Made by a program: the position numbers and the translations under genes. Positions 29,111-38,367 of a stretch of DNA of 64,000 bases are shown here, piece after piece (the first letter of the stretch is position 1; the number at the start of each line of letters is the position of its first letter). Origin of the DNA: Psychroserpens mesophilus (GTDB taxonomy: Bacteria > Bacteroidota > Bacteroidia > Flavobacteriales > Flavobacteriaceae); contig NZ_JXJP01000003.1 in NCBI RefSeq assembly GCF_000826645.1, forward strand, positions 124,001 through 188,000, read 5' to 3'. Under the pieces are notes generated by a model, which saw only the letters and a program-made list of their open reading frames with translations, did no database searches and was not told where the DNA came from.

Positions 29111-29791
29111 ATGAAATATTTACTATCAAATTTAAAAATTGATATCAACGATAAAATTTACCTGAAAGACCCGCAATCATCAGATCTTGGTAAAAGAATC
29201 ATTGAACACAGTATTAAACTTATAGATGAAATAGGATTTGATAGCTTTACCTTTAAAAAATTAGGAATTATCATTGGCTCAAATGAAAGTTCTATTTACC
29301 GTTATTTTGAAGGTAAGCACAAGCTCCTACTCTACTTAACGTCCTGGTACTGGGCTTGGTTAGAGTATCAATTGGTATTTTCTACGACTAATATTTTAAA
29401 TCCAAATGAAAAATTAGAAAAAGCCATCGATATTTTAACCAGAACGATAGAATCTGATTCTTCATTTGCGCACATCGATGAAGTTGTTTTGAATCGTGTA
29501 ATTATCAACGAGTATTCAAAATCATACTTAACTAAAGAGGTTGATGAGGAAAATAAGGATGGATACTTTGCCATCTATAAACGTTTAGTTAGTCGATTAC
29601 ATGACATGATAATTGATGTCAATTCTGATTATAAATTTCCAAACAGTCTAGCTAGTACAGTTTTAGAAGGTGCACTACATCAGCACTTTTTAAAAGATCA
29701 TTTCAAATCGCTAACCGATTGCGATAATGTTGTGCAGCCTTCAGATTATTTTAAACATTTAGTTTTTAATGCCTTAGATATCAAAAAATGA
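29111..29791 (+). CDS. TetR/AcrR family transcriptional regulator
   Basis: 226 residues. An N-terminal HTH (LGKRIIEHSIKLIDEIGFDSFTFKKLG, then SNESSIYRYFEGKHKLL) is the TetR pattern; the rest is the helical ligand domain. It ends in an ATGA overlap with the ABC gene. The palindrome over its promoter indicates autoregulation. ATG at 29111 preferred over 29090, which lies inside the -7 box. Confidence 0.88.
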   Translation: MKYLLSNLKIDINDKIYLKDPQSSDLGKRIIEHSIKLIDEIGFDSFTFKKLGIIIGSNESSIYRYFEGKHKLLLYLTSWYWAWLEYQLVFSTTNILNPNEKLEKAIDILTRTIESDSSFAHIDEVVLNRVIINEYSKSYLTKEVDEENKDGYFAIYKRLVSRLHDMIIDVNSDYKFPNSLASTVLEGALHQHFLKDHFKSLTDCDNVVQPSDYFKHLVFNALDIKK

Positions 29792-31455
29792 CAAAAACCA
29801 TATTAACAGCTTGGCAACGCTTAATAGGATTATTAAAATTAGATCGAAAAGACATTAAGCAAGTATTTTATTATGCCATTTTCGCAGGTGTCGTAAACCT
29901 CTCCCTTCCATTGGGAATTCAGGCGATTATAAATTTAATTCAAGGTGCACAAATAAGTAGCTCGTGGATTGTTCTCGTAATTTTAGTGACCTTAGGAGTT
30001 GCTTTTGTCGGACTATTACAACTCATGCAAATGAGAATTATTGAAAACGTTCAGCAAAAAATATTCACGAGATCATCATTTGAATTTGCATATCGTTTTC
30101 CGAAGATAAAAATGAGTGAATTGAGAGATTATTATCCACCAGAATTAGCCAATCGCTTTTTTGATACCTTGACTGTGCAAAAGGGCTTGTCAAAAATTCT
30201 TGTAGATTTTCCGGCAGCAATTCTTCAAATCATTTTTGGATTATTACTGCTCTCGTTCTACCATCCCTTTTTCATCATATATGGAATCTTACTTATTCTT
30301 TTAATCTATATCGTTTTTAAATTTTCAGCACAACGTGGTTTAGACACCAGTTTAGATGAGTCAAAGCAAAAGTATAAAGTGGCTCATTGGCTCCAGGAAG
30401 TTGCACGTTCAATCGTAAGTTTTAAACTTTCTGGAAGAACAAGTTTAGCATTAAATAAAAATGATATTCTTGTTTCACAGTATCTGGATGCCAGAGAAAG
30501 TCACTTTAAAGTTTTAATTCAACAGTTTATTAAATTAATCGGATTTAAAATACTCGTTACTGCTGGATTATTAGTAATAGGTGGATTTCTTGTTCTAAAT
30601 CAGCAAATGAATATTGGACAATTTGTAGCTGCTGAAATTATTATTTTATTGGTTATTAGTTCTGTTGAAAAGCTAATACTAGGTTTGGAATCCTTTTACG
30701 ATGTTTTAACATCCATTGAAAAACTCGGCCAAGTGGTTGATAAAGAATTAGAACCTCAGGAAGGTGACGCTGTGTGCTCTGACAATAAATCGATTAAAGT
30801 AGAACTTGAAAAAGTAAGTTACTCTGTACCTGAAAGAACTACGCCAATTCTTGAAGATATCTCAATGACGATTGAACCTAAAGACAGAATCCTAATTTAT
30901 GGATCTCATGGCTCTGGAAAATCTAGTTTGCTTAAACTCATCGCTGGAATTATTGCACCATCTAAAGGCGGCGTTTATATCAATGATATTTCACTAAGTG
31001 GAATTAAACTGAATAATTACAGAGCGCTCATTGGTCAGTCACTTCCAGAAGAATCACCTTTTGAAGGAACCATAAGAGAGAATCTCACTTTTGGAGATGA
31101 ATCTATCACAGACGAAAATATCAATTTCGTTCTAAAGAAAACATTACTGGTAGATTTTGTAAAATCTCAACCAAACGGATTGAATACTATTTTATATCCT
31201 GAAGGGCAACGCCTGTCTAGAACAATATCTAAAAAAATTGTTTTAGCCAGAAGTATTCTTAAAAAACCTAAGCTATTATTACTTAAAGATCCATTAGATC
31301 AATTTGATAGACAAGAAGCCAAAAGTATCATGGCGTTTTTAACTGATAATAACAATCCTTGGTCTTTGGTAGTTGTTAGTTACAATTTAGAATGGAAGTC
31401 AAATTGTAATAGAGTTATTAATTTAGAAGAAGGTAAAATACTCTTAAACAGATAA
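29788..31455 (+). CDS. ABC exporter half-transporter with degenerate ATPase site
   Basis: 555 residues: membrane domain with about six helices (1-310), then a nucleotide-binding domain. Walker A is intact (GSHGSGKSS, 372-380), but the signature is LSRTI (476-480) instead of LSGGQ, the Walker B region is LLLLKDP (496-502) with Lys and Asp where Asp and Glu are expected, and the H-loop His is Tyr532. ATP may bind but hydrolysis should be weak. Four bases overlap with tetR; HlyD and TolC genes follow. Probably exports a substrate across both membranes with them. Confidence 0.88.
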   Translation: MTKTILTAWQRLIGLLKLDRKDIKQVFYYAIFAGVVNLSLPLGIQAIINLIQGAQISSSWIVLVILVTLGVAFVGLLQLMQMRIIENVQQKIFTRSSFEFAYRFPKIKMSELRDYYPPELANRFFDTLTVQKGLSKILVDFPAAILQIIFGLLLLSFYHPFFIIYGILLILLIYIVFKFSAQRGLDTSLDESKQKYKVAHWLQEVARSIVSFKLSGRTSLALNKNDILVSQYLDARESHFKVLIQQFIKLIGFKILVTAGLLVIGGFLVLNQQMNIGQFVAAEIIILLVISSVEKLILGLESFYDVLTSIEKLGQVVDKELEPQEGDAVCSDNKSIKVELEKVSYSVPERTTPILEDISMTIEPKDRILIYGSHGSGKSSLLKLIAGIIAPSKGGVYINDISLSGIKLNNYRALIGQSLPEESPFEGTIRENLTFGDESITDENINFVLKKTLLVDFVKSQPNGLNTILYPEGQRLSRTISKKIVLARSILKKPKLLLLKDPLDQFDRQEAKSIMAFLTDNNNPWSLVVVSYNLEWKSNCNRVINLEEGKILLNR

Positions 31456-31459
31456 AAAG

Positions 31460-32815
31460 ATGCTTAATATTTCACACAATAAACTGAATAAAAAAGTGGA
31501 CTTATCAGGTTATAAGTCTGTTCAAAAAGTGTTTCACAATAGGCATTTTAAACATTTTAACCGGTTTTTATTGGCTTTTGCTATTACTGGAATCATTATT
31601 ATGTTTTTACCATGGACGCAGAATATAAACAGTCGTGGTAATGTTACCACCTTAACACCAGACCAACGTCCGCAAACCATACAATCTCCTATTCCAGGTC
31701 GTATAGAGAAATGGTATGTAAGAGAAGGTGATCGTGTTAAAAAAGGAGATACAATTCTATTTATTTCTGAAATAAAAAATGAGTATTTCGATCCTAATCT
31801 TGTTAATAGAACTGGTCAACAAATTAAAGCCAAAGAAGCTTCAGTAAATTCCTATGGTTCTAAGGTGAATTCTTTGAATAATCAAATAGGAGCTTTACAG
31901 AACGAACGTAAATTAAAGTTGCAACAGGCCGAAAATAAATTGCTTCAGGCACGATTAAAAGTCCAGAGTGATAGTATCGATTTTGAAGCTGCAAAGATTG
32001 ATTTAAAAATTGCTGAACGTCAAATTGGTGCCATCCAAAACTTATATGATGAAGGGTTAAAATCTCTGACCGAATTAGAAGAAAAACGTTCTAAATTTCA
32101 AGAGAAACAAGCCAAATTAATTTCTCAAGAAAATAAATATTTATCGTCAAAAAATGAGGTGATAAACGCTATGGTTGAAATTAATCGCGTACAAGCAGAA
32201 TATGTCGATAAAATTTCAAAAGCTGAAAGCGATAAATTCACGGCACAATCCAACCAATTTGATGCTGAAGCTCAGGTAACAAAATTAGAAAGTGATTTTA
32301 CGAGTTACGAAATACGAAACGATTTATATTACATAAGAGCACCTCAAGATGGTTTTATAAATAAAGCTATAAAAGGAGGTATCGGAGAAACATTCAAAGA
32401 AGGAGAACAGCTGGTTGGTATTATGCCTGCAAACTACGATTTAGCAGTAGAAATGTTTGTTAATCCTATTGATTTACCACTCATTCATATTGGTGAAGAC
32501 GTTAGGGTTCAGTTTGATGGCTGGCCTGCAATCGTATTTAGTGGATGGCCTAACATATCCTATGGAACCTATGGAGCAAAAGTTGTTGCTATTGAAAACT
32601 TTATTAGTCCGAATGGGAAGTTTAGAGTTTTACTTGCACCAGATGAAGATGCACACAAATGGCCAGAGGCTATTCGGGTAGGTTCAGGTGCATTAACAAT
32701 TGCCTTACTTGATGATGTTCCTATTTGGTTCGAATTATGGCGAAAACTTAATGGCTTCCCTCCTAACTATTACCAACCAGAAGGTAGTAATTCGTCAAAA
32801 TCTGATTATAAATAA
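31460..32815 (+). CDS. HlyD/EmrA-type periplasmic adaptor protein
   Basis: 451 residues. One N-terminal transmembrane helix (about 39-55), a biotinyl/lipoyl-like half motif IEKWYVREGDRVKKGDTIL, a long coiled coil (about 110-270) and the second half RAPQDGFINKAIKGGIGETFKEGEQL, as in membrane-fusion proteins. It would link the ABC protein to the TolC-like channel. Four bases after the ABC gene. Confidence 0.9.
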   Translation: MLNISHNKLNKKVDLSGYKSVQKVFHNRHFKHFNRFLLAFAITGIIIMFLPWTQNINSRGNVTTLTPDQRPQTIQSPIPGRIEKWYVREGDRVKKGDTILFISEIKNEYFDPNLVNRTGQQIKAKEASVNSYGSKVNSLNNQIGALQNERKLKLQQAENKLLQARLKVQSDSIDFEAAKIDLKIAERQIGAIQNLYDEGLKSLTELEEKRSKFQEKQAKLISQENKYLSSKNEVINAMVEINRVQAEYVDKISKAESDKFTAQSNQFDAEAQVTKLESDFTSYEIRNDLYYIRAPQDGFINKAIKGGIGETFKEGEQLVGIMPANYDLAVEMFVNPIDLPLIHIGEDVRVQFDGWPAIVFSGWPNISYGTYGAKVVAIENFISPNGKFRVLLAPDEDAHKWPEAIRVGSGALTIALLDDVPIWFELWRKLNGFPPNYYQPEGSNSSKSDYK

Positions 32816-32823
32816 GACCAATT

Positions 32824-34239
32824 ATGAATAAACATTTTAGCATTTTATTCTTTGTATTAGCTTCAGTTGGTTTTTCCCAAGAGCAAACTCAACTTAAAGA
32901 TACTCTGGTATTTAGTTTTAGTGAGTATTTAGGCTATGTAAAGAAATTTCATCCTATAGCTAAACAGGCTCAATTAACCATTCAAATTGGTCAGGCTAAT
33001 CTTATGAAAGCACGTGGCGGATTTGACCCTAAGGTAGAAGTTGATCACAATCGTAAAAAATTTAAAAACACAGCATATTATGATCAGCTTAATGCTACAT
33101 TTAAAATACCAACGTGGTATGGTATTGAGTTGAAAGGTAATTTTGAACAAAACGAAGGTGATTTCTTAAATCCTGAAGCCTTTGTGCCAGAAGATGGTTT
33201 GTATAGTGCAGGAATTTCTGCGTCCTTAGGACAAGGCTTATTCATAAATCAAAGAATGGCAGACGTTAAGAAGGCTAAATTTTTTAAAGAGCAAACCATT
33301 GCAGATAGAGAAATATTGGTCAATCAAATTTTATATGAGGCTTCTATTTCGTATTTCAATTGGTTACAAGCCTTTACAGAAGTTAAAACTTACGAACGTT
33401 TTTTAAATAATGCCAGAATAAGAGCTGAAGGTGTAAAGCGAAGCGCAGAAAATGGTGATAAAGCTCAAATTGATGTCACTGAAGCTAATATAACTGTAAA
33501 AAATAGAGCTTTGGGCTTAGAACAATCTAGAGTAAAACTCATGAAAGCAGCTTTAGATCTATCGACATTTTTGTGGCTGAATGACAACATACCTGTAGAA
33601 ATACAAGATAATGTTGTGCCAGATATGACAATAGAAACAACAATAGATGATGTTCTAGAGATAGCTGGTCTACCTTTAACAGATTTTATTTTAGAGAATC
33701 ACCCGAAACTGAGATCTTTAAATTTAAAATATGAAGGATTGCAGGTTGATAAACGCCTTAAAGCTAATAAGCTCTTACCCATTGTAGATGTTCAATATAA
33801 CTTTTTAACCGAAAATCCTGATATCGCACGTTCGTTCAATAGTAATACTTACAAAGGAGGTTTCAATATTGCATTTCCTTTATTCTTACGCAAAGAGCGT
33901 GGCGATTTAAAACTGGCAAAGTTCAAACTTCAAGATTTGGAATTTGACATCCAAAACGAACGTATCTCAATTCAAAACAAAGTATTAGCAATTTATAGGG
34001 AATTAGAATCCTTTGAAACTCAAAATCAATTAATTGGTGAAATTGTTGACGATTATACAACAATGCTTAATGCAGAAGAACGTAAGTTTAGTTTTGGTGA
34101 AAGCTCGTTGTTTTTGATTAATTCACGAGAAAAAAGCTTAATCGATTCACAACTTAAAGCTATTGAATTACAAAATAAGTATTTGAAAGCTAAAGCAAAA
34201 TTATTTAACAGTTTGGCAAGAGATTTAGAAAACCTCTAA
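32824..34239 (+). CDS. TolC family outer membrane efflux protein
   Basis: 471 residues with a signal peptide (ending in GFSQ). Two long coiled-coil repeats typical of TolC are seen, with the characteristic helical repeats near residues 130-230 and 380-471 (KAKAKLFNSLARDL at the end). Outer-membrane duct of the exporter. Eight bases after the HlyD gene; last of the operon. Confidence 0.9.
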   Translation: MNKHFSILFFVLASVGFSQEQTQLKDTLVFSFSEYLGYVKKFHPIAKQAQLTIQIGQANLMKARGGFDPKVEVDHNRKKFKNTAYYDQLNATFKIPTWYGIELKGNFEQNEGDFLNPEAFVPEDGLYSAGISASLGQGLFINQRMADVKKAKFFKEQTIADREILVNQILYEASISYFNWLQAFTEVKTYERFLNNARIRAEGVKRSAENGDKAQIDVTEANITVKNRALGLEQSRVKLMKAALDLSTFLWLNDNIPVEIQDNVVPDMTIETTIDDVLEIAGLPLTDFILENHPKLRSLNLKYEGLQVDKRLKANKLLPIVDVQYNFLTENPDIARSFNSNTYKGGFNIAFPLFLRKERGDLKLAKFKLQDLEFDIQNERISIQNKVLAIYRELESFETQNQLIGEIVDDYTTMLNAEERKFSFGESSLFLINSREKSLIDSQLKAIELQNKYLKAKAKLFNSLARDLENL

Positions 34240-34243
34240 AAAG

Positions 34244-34984
34244 TTAGTTTTCGTTGTCTTTTGTTCCCTCTGTGTCTACCTTTTCTTTCTGTTTTAATTG
34301 AGGAAAGTCATTGCTTTTAATGACTAATATTTTGGCCTTTACTCCAGTGAGTAAATTCCATCGTTTAGAAGAAACAAGAACTTCATTATCATCGTACACT
34401 AAAAATTCAGCTGTGTTAGGACCCGATTCACCTTGATTTAAGGCAATAAAAACAACAGTATTAATTCCTTCTTTTAGTGGAATATCAAAAGATTTAAAAT
34501 TTGAGGTCAGTAAAAGCCTTGGAATAAATACTTCATCATTAACAACGACTTGAACCAAATCTCCATCTGGATATTCGTGATCTCGACATCTAATGTTTGC
34601 AAATTCGCCATTAACTCTTACGTCTCCTAAAAACATATCAGACATGGTTTTTATTTTCAAACCTTGCTCTTCAAGTTTTGCATTGTAACGCTTTTCAAAA
34701 ATTTCCCCTGGATCTCTTAGATTGCTATCGTCAAACATGGAAAATTCTTTCTTTTCAGGTTTCAATTCTCTGATTTTTACAGGAATACCACTTATGTTTT
34801 CGTCTGTTTTAGTAATATCAATTTTAGGATTTGGCTTTATTTTAATAGGTGTTGGCGTAGAATCTTTTTCTTTAGTTTCTTTCGCTGGAATTTTAATAGA
34901 TTTTTTTTCACCATCAGGATCAGTTTGTCCATAGACAAGTGATGTCATACATAAAAAAAATACGAATAGTGCTTTAAGTTTCAT
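34244..34984 (-). CDS. Secreted protein of unknown function
   Basis: 246 residues, signal peptide MKLKALFVFFLCMTSLVYGQ. The first third is Pro/Lys-rich and low-complexity; the C-terminal part (about 115-235) is a folded domain with a beta pattern (VNDEVFIPRLLL, GINTVVFIALNQG) that looks like an Ig- or carbohydrate-binding-type sandwich. I chose the ATG at 34984 over 35017 because it begins the signal peptide. Periplasmic or surface. Converges with the TolC gene at four bases, so the two transcripts overlap. Confidence 0.65.
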   Translation of the reverse strand: MKLKALFVFFLCMTSLVYGQTDPDGEKKSIKIPAKETKEKDSTPTPIKIKPNPKIDITKTDENISGIPVKIRELKPEKKEFSMFDDSNLRDPGEIFEKRYNAKLEEQGLKIKTMSDMFLGDVRVNGEFANIRCRDHEYPDGDLVQVVVNDEVFIPRLLLTSNFKSFDIPLKEGINTVVFIALNQGESGPNTAEFLVYDDNEVLVSSKRWNLLTGVKAKILVIKSNDFPQLKQKEKVDTEGTKDNEN

Positions 34985-35116
34985 TTGTATTATAACTTGA
35001 TAACTTCGGAAAATCAAAAACCGTTCCTTAATTCAAAATAACGACATTCAGCCTAAAAAATTTTAATATTAACACTTTATTTAGGTGTTATAATTTTGTT
35101 AAGTCGTTAAGAACCT

Positions 35117-36631
35117 TTAAAACTTACCGTTAAAACTTAATCGAAGTTTACGCGTATATTCTTCAAGCAACCAGTCTTTGTAGTTTTTTGTACTATTCAT
35201 GATACAGTAACAGTATTGCTTGATACGATAACAAATGTCATCATGTAAAAGTTTGGCAAGCTCTCTGGCTTCAAAGACATCTTCACTGTTTGCAATCACG
35301 AGTTCAGAATGTTGTGCAATGGAGTTTTCGATAGCCTTCATAGATTTATGACCTTGACGAATAACATTTTTGTATTCCTCTTTAATATCAAAATCATCAT
35401 TCGGATTCTTTTTAAATCGCTTACGTAATGAATCTGGCATTTCGTAAACGAAATCACGTTCAATATCCTCATCAAGTCTTAGGTTTTCTAAGTAGTAATC
35501 CGGATTTTTAAAGATATGCTGCCAATCGACAGGCTGACTCCAAGGACCAAAACGAATCACATTGTTTCCTAAATCAATCACTTTAAAAGTGGATTTATTT
35601 TTATGAATTCTGGAACCTCTACCAATCATTTGGAAATAAAGTGTTAATGAACGAGTCGCTCTATTAAGTATGATAGATTCGACTGAAGGTTCATCAAAAC
35701 CAGTGGTTAAAATACTAACAGAAGTTAAAATGCCATCAGGTGTATTTTTAAACCATTTCAAAATATCCTTACGGTCTTGTTTTGAAGAGGTATTATCTAA
35801 GTGTCTAATATTATAACCCGCACGCTTAAAAGTATAATACACTTCTTTAGACGTATTGATTCCGTTATTGAAAATTAGTGTCTTCTTCCCTTTGGATAAC
35901 TCTTCATAGGCAAACAATAATTTACCTTGCATCGTTGCATTGGTGTATAATGCTTCGGAAGACTTTACCGTATAATCGCCATTAATACCAATCTTTAAAC
36001 TGTTCAGCGAAACGTCGTAATTATAAACATCTGCAGTAGCTAAAAAACCATTTTTTATTAATGTAGAAATATCATCTCCAACAATGAGCTCTTTATAATT
36101 ATCTTTCATTGGAAGCTTGATATTGCTACTTAATGGTGTCGCTGTAACGCCAAGAATAAAACAATTATCAAAAAACTTAAATAATTTACGAAACGAATTA
36201 TAGTGTGCTTCGTCAATAATCACTAAACCAATATCTTCTAATTTGAGTTTCTCGTCATTAAGTCGGTTGTTTAGTGTTTCAACCATGGCCACAAAGCATT
36301 CGTACTGATCTTGATCAGGAAGCTCTTTTACTTTGCTATTGATGATTTTATTATTCACATCAAAACCATGCAGCACTTTTGACGTCTGTTTGCATAATTC
36401 AATTCGATGTGTAAGAATCACTACTTTTTTCTTATGCTTTTTAATATAACGCCTAACAATTTCAGAGAATATAACGGTTTTACCACCTCCTGTTGGTAGT
36501 TGGTATAACAAGTTATAATTATCTGGAGCGTTTTCTAAAACTTCAAAAATGCGATTGAGATCGGCAATTTGATAGTCATAGAGACTCTTTTTGGCAATTT
36601 TTTGATTATCTATTTCTAAGGTTGAGGACAT
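35117..36631 (-). CDS. DEAD/DEAH-box superfamily 2 helicase
   Basis: 504 residues. Walker A QLPTGGGKTVIF, motif Ia VVILTHRIEL, Walker B VIIDEAHYNSF, SAT-like GVTATPLS and motif VI MIGRGSRIHKN. It is close to the helicase core of type I/III restriction and RadD-like proteins; no nuclease or methylase domain is attached, and no restriction genes are adjacent. Likely a DNA repair helicase (RadD-like), but this is inference. Confidence 0.85.
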   Translation of the reverse strand: MSSTLEIDNQKIAKKSLYDYQIADLNRIFEVLENAPDNYNLLYQLPTGGGKTVIFSEIVRRYIKKHKKKVVILTHRIELCKQTSKVLHGFDVNNKIINSKVKELPDQDQYECFVAMVETLNNRLNDEKLKLEDIGLVIIDEAHYNSFRKLFKFFDNCFILGVTATPLSSNIKLPMKDNYKELIVGDDISTLIKNGFLATADVYNYDVSLNSLKIGINGDYTVKSSEALYTNATMQGKLLFAYEELSKGKKTLIFNNGINTSKEVYYTFKRAGYNIRHLDNTSSKQDRKDILKWFKNTPDGILTSVSILTTGFDEPSVESIILNRATRSLTLYFQMIGRGSRIHKNKSTFKVIDLGNNVIRFGPWSQPVDWQHIFKNPDYYLENLRLDEDIERDFVYEMPDSLRKRFKKNPNDDFDIKEEYKNVIRQGHKSMKAIENSIAQHSELVIANSEDVFEARELAKLLHDDICYRIKQYCYCIMNSTKNYKDWLLEEYTRKLRLSFNGKF

Positions 36632-36712
36632 ATAATTAATAGCTTCTGAAAAAAAAATTCTTACAAAATTAAGGTTTTATAAGGTTATCTAGGCATATTG
36701 TTAAAAACAAAT

Positions 36713-36743
36713 GAAAAAAAAAGAGGAACTTAAAGCTCCTCTT
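36713..36743 (-). terminator. Intrinsic terminator of the Hsp20 gene
   Basis: On the minus strand AAGAGGA / TCCTCTT with a 9-nt loop, followed by a run of nine T. Twenty bases after the hsp20 stop. Confidence 0.82.
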
Positions 36744-36762
36744 GTCAAAATTTGAATTCGTA

Positions 36763-37224
36763 TTACGAAACTTCTATTCGCTTAGGTGGTTTTTGCTTCG
36801 CTTCTTCTCGTTTTGGAAGCGTGATGCATAAGATTCCATCTTCATAGTTTGCCTTGACATGATCTGACTCTATAGTATCTGGAAGCGTGAACGTTCTTTT
36901 GAAAGATGAATAACCAAATTCTCTACGCGTATAGTTATCGTTATTTTCTTCATTTTCAGTTTCAACTTCAGAAGATATAGATAATACTTTATTATCTAAG
37001 TCGATGTTAAAATCAGATTTTTTCATGCCAGGAATAGCAAGTTCTAATATGTATTCGTCAGCATTTTCTTTAATATTAACAGCAGGTAATGTAATTCCTG
37101 TATTAAAATTCGAAAGAAAACCTGTTCCTAATCCGTTTTCAAAGAAGTTGTCAACCCAAGACGACAAACTTTTTTGAGTTGAAGTTTCATTGCCATTAAT
37201 TGGCGATTTCATTAATGTACTCAT
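36763..37224 (-). CDS. Hsp20/alpha-crystallin small heat-shock protein
   Basis: 153 residues. The alpha-crystallin domain runs from about 45 to 140 (VNIKENADEYILELAIPGMKKSD, FKRTFTLPDTI, ANYEDGILCITLPK) with a C-terminal extension ending in IEVS. Holdase chaperone that keeps unfolded proteins soluble. Single gene with its own terminator. A start at Met5 is also possible. Confidence 0.93.
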   Translation of the reverse strand: MSTLMKSPINGNETSTQKSLSSWVDNFFENGLGTGFLSNFNTGITLPAVNIKENADEYILELAIPGMKKSDFNIDLDNKVLSISSEVETENEENNDNYTRREFGYSSFKRTFTLPDTIESDHVKANYEDGILCITLPKREEAKQKPPKRIEVS

Positions 37225-37489
37225 TGTAAATCAGTTTTAAGTTAAACATTTATTTATTCGTTTATTAATAAACAAATAAAATACCAATACCGTTTTTAGC
37301 TAGGATATCTGACAAATTTTCAATTTTAAAAGTCAAAATGACATTTTTACGGGTATATATAAAACACTACTAATAAAGGATTTAAGTGTTAAAATATGTT
37401 AAATTACTACTTTGTAATGCATAGTACTGTAACATTTTTGATTTATCATCGTCTATCTAGTATAACAATCAATTAAAAATCGAACAATC

Positions 37490-37576
37490 ATGAGAACATT
37501 AAACAGTAATCAATTAACAAGTACAAGAACAGAAACAAAAACATTTACTTGGAATCAGAAAAGACGTTATAGATAA
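37490..37576 (+). CDS. Possible short basic peptide (28 residues)
   Basis: ATG to TAA, MRTLNSNQLTSTRTETK then a basic end NQKRRYR. It stands in a 582-bp region with no long gene, next to a second small ORF. No family recognised; it may be a real small protein or chance. Confidence 0.35.
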   Translation: MRTLNSNQLTSTRTETKTFTWNQKRRYR

Positions 37577-37614
37577 ATTCTGTAGCCAATTATCAATCAA
37601 ATCATCAATCTACC

Positions 37615-37683
37615 ATGAAAATATTAAATAGAATAATCAACACGTCGCATACAGCTAACGACGATTTAAATACCGGAAAATAA
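37615..37683 (+). CDS. Possible short peptide (22 residues)
   Basis: ATG to TAA, 22 residues beginning MKILNRIINTSHTAND. It follows the preceding small ORF by 38 bp and precedes a hairpin at 37711-37747. Both ORFs begin with similar codons (MRTLN / MKILN). Weak evidence. Confidence 0.25.
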   Translation: MKILNRIINTSHTANDDLNTGK

Positions 37684-37710
37684 CCTACATTAAATTGGTT
37701 TTAAATTAGG

Positions 37711-37747
37711 AATAAGCACTTAAGAATTTATTTCACAAGTGCTTATT
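37711..37747 (+). terminator. Perfect 11-bp hairpin before exbD (terminator or RNA structure)
   Basis: AATAAGCACTT and AAGTGCTTATT are perfect complements around a 15-nt loop. No T-run follows, so termination is uncertain; it may end the small-ORF transcript or shape the exbD leader. Confidence 0.45.
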
Positions 37748-37806
37748 GGCGTTTTAAAGTTGGTATCATTATTGAGAGTTTTAAATGAATCTTAAAAACT
37801 ATACTC

Positions 37807-38367
37807 ATGAAAAACTCAAGACATTCCATGCCTCAGGTTAATGCTGGATCAATGGCAGACATAGCTTTTTTATTATTGATTTTCTTTTTAGTTACTGCGA
37901 TGATACCTAAAGACAAAGGCATTAATCGAAAATTACCAACGCCTTGTCCGTATGGAGAAATATGTGACACACAAATAAATAAAAGAAATATGCTTGAAGT
38001 TCATGTAAATTCAAACAACGAGCTTTTCGTCGAAAATGAGATTGTGAAAATTGAAAACTTAAAAGCTTTAGCTATAGAATTTTTAGATAATAATGGCGAT
38101 AAGTCTTGTAATTATTGCAATGGCAAAAATTTAAACGCGTCATCTGATAATCCTAAAGAAGCTGTTATTTCTCTAAAAAACGATTCACAAACCTCGTATG
38201 ACTTTTATATTCAGATACAGGATGAACTCACCAATGCTTATTATGAGCTCAGGTCAAACTATGCTACTACTAAATTTAAGAAATCTGTAAACGCATTAAC
38301 AAAAGCGGAATTGTTAGAAGTTAGAGAAGCCTATCCTTTTATTTTATCTGAAGCGGAATTGAAATAA
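37807..38367 (+). CDS. exbD: ExbD/TolR family protein with Cys-containing periplasmic part
   Basis: 186 residues. The N-terminal helix with the proton-conducting Asp is in SMADIAFLLLIFFLVT (about 15-30). The periplasmic part has four Cys in two pairs (CPYGEIC and CNYC), unusual for ExbD and suggestive of disulfides, and a C-terminal helical region longer than in E. coli ExbD (141 residues). It would energise TonB with ExbB, but neither exbB nor tonB lies beside it. Confidence 0.88.
   Translation: MKNSRHSMPQVNAGSMADIAFLLLIFFLVTAMIPKDKGINRKLPTPCPYGEICDTQINKRNMLEVHVNSNNELFVENEIVKIENLKALAIEFLDNNGDKSCNYCNGKNLNASSDNPKEAVISLKNDSQTSYDFYIQIQDELTNAYYELRSNYATTKFKKSVNALTKAELLEVREAYPFILSEAELK

Noticed and set aside
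35117-36631. Helicase as part of a restriction or defence island
   Set aside because: No methylase, nuclease or other defence gene lies beside it; neighbours are hsp20 and a secreted protein.
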